A stretch of DNA of 8,247 bases from the NCBI GenBank assembly GCA_024654485.1, contig JANLHO010000041.1, positions 1-8,247 on the forward strand, read 5' to 3'. Source of the stretch: Patescibacteria group bacterium. Its GTDB lineage: Bacteria; Patescibacteriota; Minisyncoccia; Phycocordibacterales; UBA2100. The notes under the pieces were generated by a model. That model had not been told where the DNA came from and ran no database searches. It saw only the letters and a program-made list of their open reading frames with translations. This document shows positions 6,803 to 8,247 of this stretch, in pieces; positions within the stretch are counted from its first letter, which is position 1, and each line of letters starts with the position of its first letter. The position numbers and the translations under genes were made by a program.

Positions 6803-7223
6803 CGCGTCCGCGCTGCGCGCGGGTCTGGTGGTCGCTCGGTTCTACGGAGACATAACGAGCGCAATGGAAAAGGGCGCGCGCGAGATCCTTCGGAAGTGGT
6901 GTATACCCGAGCACAACATCAAAATCGCGCGTACCTACGGCAGCTTTGAGCTGCCGCTCGCCGCCTACCGGTTGGTCAAAAGGCACAAGCTTGATCTCGT
7001 GGTCGCGATAGGATGCATAGTAAAGGGGGAGACACGCCACGACGAGTATCTCGCACACGCGACATCGTACGGTCTGATGCGGCTTTCTCTTGAGCGCAAC
7101 GTGGCGGTGGGCTTCGGCGTTATTACTGCCGACAATCTGAAGCAGGCAAAAGCACGCTCGCGCGGCAAAGCCAACAAAGGCTCCGAAGCGGCAATCGCCG
7201 CGCTTGAGGCTGCTATGCTATGA
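6762..7223 (+). CDS. ribH: 6,7-dimethyl-8-ribityllumazine synthase (lumazine synthase)
   Basis: Lumazine synthase condenses 5-amino-6-ribitylamino-uracil with 3,4-dihydroxy-2-butanone 4-phosphate to form the substrate of RibE. Bacterial homologues often form 60-mer shells or pentamers; the state here is unknown. The 153-residue protein has the expected order: VVARF (23-27) with the ring-stacking Phe27, GSFELPLAA (60-68) for ribityl-chain binding, and VAIGCIVKGETRH (81-93) with His93 matching the catalytic His88 of the B. subtilis enzyme. Near the C-terminus, ARSRGKANKG (131-140) has Arg132 matching the phosphate-binding Arg127. This segment is shorter than the usual ERAGTKAGNKG. The next in-frame ATG is inside the conserved core, so 6762 is the only workable ATG despite the 41-base overlap with ribE and a weak ribosome binding site. 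Its stop overlaps the start of the transporter gene. Confidence 0.95.
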   Translation: MQRKEAVKSIKPRDASALRAGLVVARFYGDITSAMEKGAREILRKWCIPEHNIKIARTYGSFELPLAAYRLVKRHKLDLVVAIGCIVKGETRHDEYLAHATSYGLMRLSLERNVAVGFGVITADNLKQAKARSRGKANKGSEAAIAALEAAML

Positions 7224-8188
7224 GCATGCCCCTTCGTTCGTCAGTAATGCTTTTCGGTCCCGCGTTCGTCTTTTTGGCGGCGGCGCTGTGGGCGACCGAC
7301 GCGCCCTTCCGTTCGCATCTTACGCAGGGCCTCTCATCAAATTTCATCGTATTGGCGGAGCATGGGGTCTCGCTTCTCGTAGCCCTGCCGATACTGCTCA
7401 TCAACTGGGCCGACTTGCGCAAACTCTCCGCGCGGGAGTGGCTCGCCGTACTCGTCATCGGGGTGGGCGGCTCGGCTCTCGCGGCGGTCGCTTTCACCGA
7501 ATCTTTCCACTACGTCAACCCATCCGTATCCATCGTGCTCCAGAAGGTGCAGCCGCTGATAGCCATCGCTCTTGCGGGATGGCTTCTCGGCGAAGTGATG
7601 CATAAGAATTTCTGGCTCTGGACCATAATTGCGCTCGCGGGGGCGTACGTAGTGAGTTTTCCCGGCCTGATGCCGCAGACTTACGCCGGAGAGGCGTTCA
7701 ACCCAAATTTCATCGGGGCTTCGCTCGCGCTCCTCGCGGCGCTCCTCTGGGGCGCATCCACGGTTTTCGGAAAATACGTGCTCCGCACGGTCGCGTTCCA
7801 GACACTGACATCACTTCGCTTCGTAATCGGCTTTATCTTTCTCGCGCTCCTCAATCTGTACCAGAACTCATATCCGGCGGCGGGCTCGGTGAGCGGCACG
7901 GACATACTTTTCATACTTATAGTCGCGGTGACATCGGGAGTATTCTCCCTTTTCCTCTACTACTACGGGCTGCAATTCACCAAAGCTTCCATAGCGACGA
8001 TAGCCGAGCTCGGCTTCCCGCTCGCGGCCGTATTCGTCAACGCGTATTTCATCCCCGGCAACCAAGCTCCCGGCACTTGGTTCGGTCTCTACGCTATGCA
8101 GTGGCTAGGCACGATACTGCTACTATTTGCGATGCTCATGCTTTCGCGCGTAAACAGGGAAGAAGTCATGGCCGAAACACGTTCGTAA
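7220..8188 (+). CDS. EamA/DMT-family membrane transporter, candidate flavin carrier
   Basis: This 322-residue protein is strongly hydrophobic, with about ten predicted helices (near 10-26, 42-62, 74-96, 101-121, 130-148, 164-186, 193-213, 228-248, 256-278, 287-308) arranged as two five-helix EamA repeats. Repeat features include NPSVSIVLQKVQPLIA with LLGE (100-125), and its counterpart KASIATIAELGFPLAA (255-270). The start overlaps the ribH stop as ATGA, and GAGG (7206-7209) lies 10 bases upstream, favouring this ATG over the one at 7226. DMT proteins move diverse small metabolites, so sequence alone does not give the substrate. RibN-type riboflavin importers belong to the same superfamily, and its position as last gene of the flavin operon makes riboflavin or a precursor the leading guess (inference). 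Fold assignment is firm; substrate is not. Confidence 0.9.
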   Translation: MSMPLRSSVMLFGPAFVFLAAALWATDAPFRSHLTQGLSSNFIVLAEHGVSLLVALPILLINWADLRKLSAREWLAVLVIGVGGSALAAVAFTESFHYVNPSVSIVLQKVQPLIAIALAGWLLGEVMHKNFWLWTIIALAGAYVVSFPGLMPQTYAGEAFNPNFIGASLALLAALLWGASTVFGKYVLRTVAFQTLTSLRFVIGFIFLALLNLYQNSYPAAGSVSGTDILFILIVAVTSGVFSLFLYYYGLQFTKASIATIAELGFPLAAVFVNAYFIPGNQAPGTWFGLYAMQWLGTILLLFAMLMLSRVNREEVMAETRS

Positions 8189-8212
8189 TTGCACAGAGGT
8201 CAACAAAGCCCC

Positions 8213-8247
8213 AAAAAGCGGCTCATCCGCCAGCTGGCGGATGAGCC
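8213..8247. terminator. Probable bidirectional intrinsic terminator, cut by window end
   Basis: The last 28 bases (8220-8247) form a perfect palindrome whose half is GGCTCATCCGCCAG, giving a very stable GC-rich stem with a minimal AGCT loop. It is preceded by AAAAAGC (8213-8219). If the sequence continues with GCTTTTT, the stem would extend and act as a terminator in both directions, but the window ends exactly at the palindrome. It lies 31 bases after the transporter stop, where an operon end is expected. The A-tract on the left already supports termination of minus-strand transcription arriving from the right. It could instead be one copy of a dispersed palindromic repeat. Confidence 0.65.

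Overview
The window is 8.2 kb of compact bacterial chromosome carrying eight protein-coding genes (the first cut by the window edge). They fall into a trehalose-synthesis pair, a minus-strand pair encoding a glycoside hydrolase and a P-type ATPase, and a plus-strand riboflavin/FMN cluster ending in a membrane transporter. No rRNA, tRNA, CRISPR array, insertion sequence or phage gene is visible.

Organism: the genes read through with the standard bacterial code, and TGA is a true stop (ATPase, hydrolase, riboflavin kinase, riboflavin synthase, lumazine synthase). This argues against lineages that read TGA as glycine or tryptophan. Base composition is moderately GC-rich, yet ATA is used freely for isoleucine. 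Several starts lack an obvious Shine-Dalgarno sequence, genes are short, and spacing is tight. With a one-domain riboflavin kinase and an incomplete rib set, this fits a Patescibacteria/CPR (Parcubacteria-like) genome. That placement is a guess from style, not a demonstration.

Layout: (1) 2-847 (+), C-terminal part of trehalose-6-phosphate synthase OtsA. (2) 848-1025, a 178-base spacer with two short direct repeats, a perfect 12-bp inverted repeat and a candidate promoter. (3) 1026-1820 (+), trehalose-6-phosphate phosphatase OtsB. (4) 1796-4471 (-), a P2-type cation-transporting ATPase whose end overlaps the end of otsB by 25 bp. (5) 4468-5703 (-), a GH63-type glucosidase resembling mannosylglycerate/glucosylglycerate hydrolases, joined to the ATPase by an ATGA overlap. 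(6) 5704-5816, a divergent intergenic region. (7) 5817-8188 (+), riboflavin kinase, riboflavin synthase, lumazine synthase and an EamA/DMT transporter, which abut or overlap and are probably one operon. (8) 8213-8247, a strong palindrome that probably begins a terminator cut by the window end.

How they may work together: OtsA and OtsB make trehalose from UDP-glucose and glucose-6-phosphate. The GH63 enzyme would hydrolyse a small alpha-glycoside such as glucosylglycerate or mannosylglycerate, and the ATPase would move cations across the membrane. The left half therefore reads as a compatible-solute and ion-homeostasis block (inference). In the right half, RibH makes 6,7-dimethyl-8-ribityllumazine, RibE dismutates it to riboflavin, and the kinase phosphorylates riboflavin to FMN. 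The early pathway enzymes RibA/RibB/RibD and an FAD synthetase are not in the window. The EamA transporter sits in the same operon and is a candidate flavin carrier.

The points most worth a second look are the altered ion-site and ATP-site residues of the ATPase, the stand-alone riboflavin kinase in a partial rib operon, the operon-linked transporter, and the inverted repeat in front of otsB. I did not find a clear previously undescribed system.
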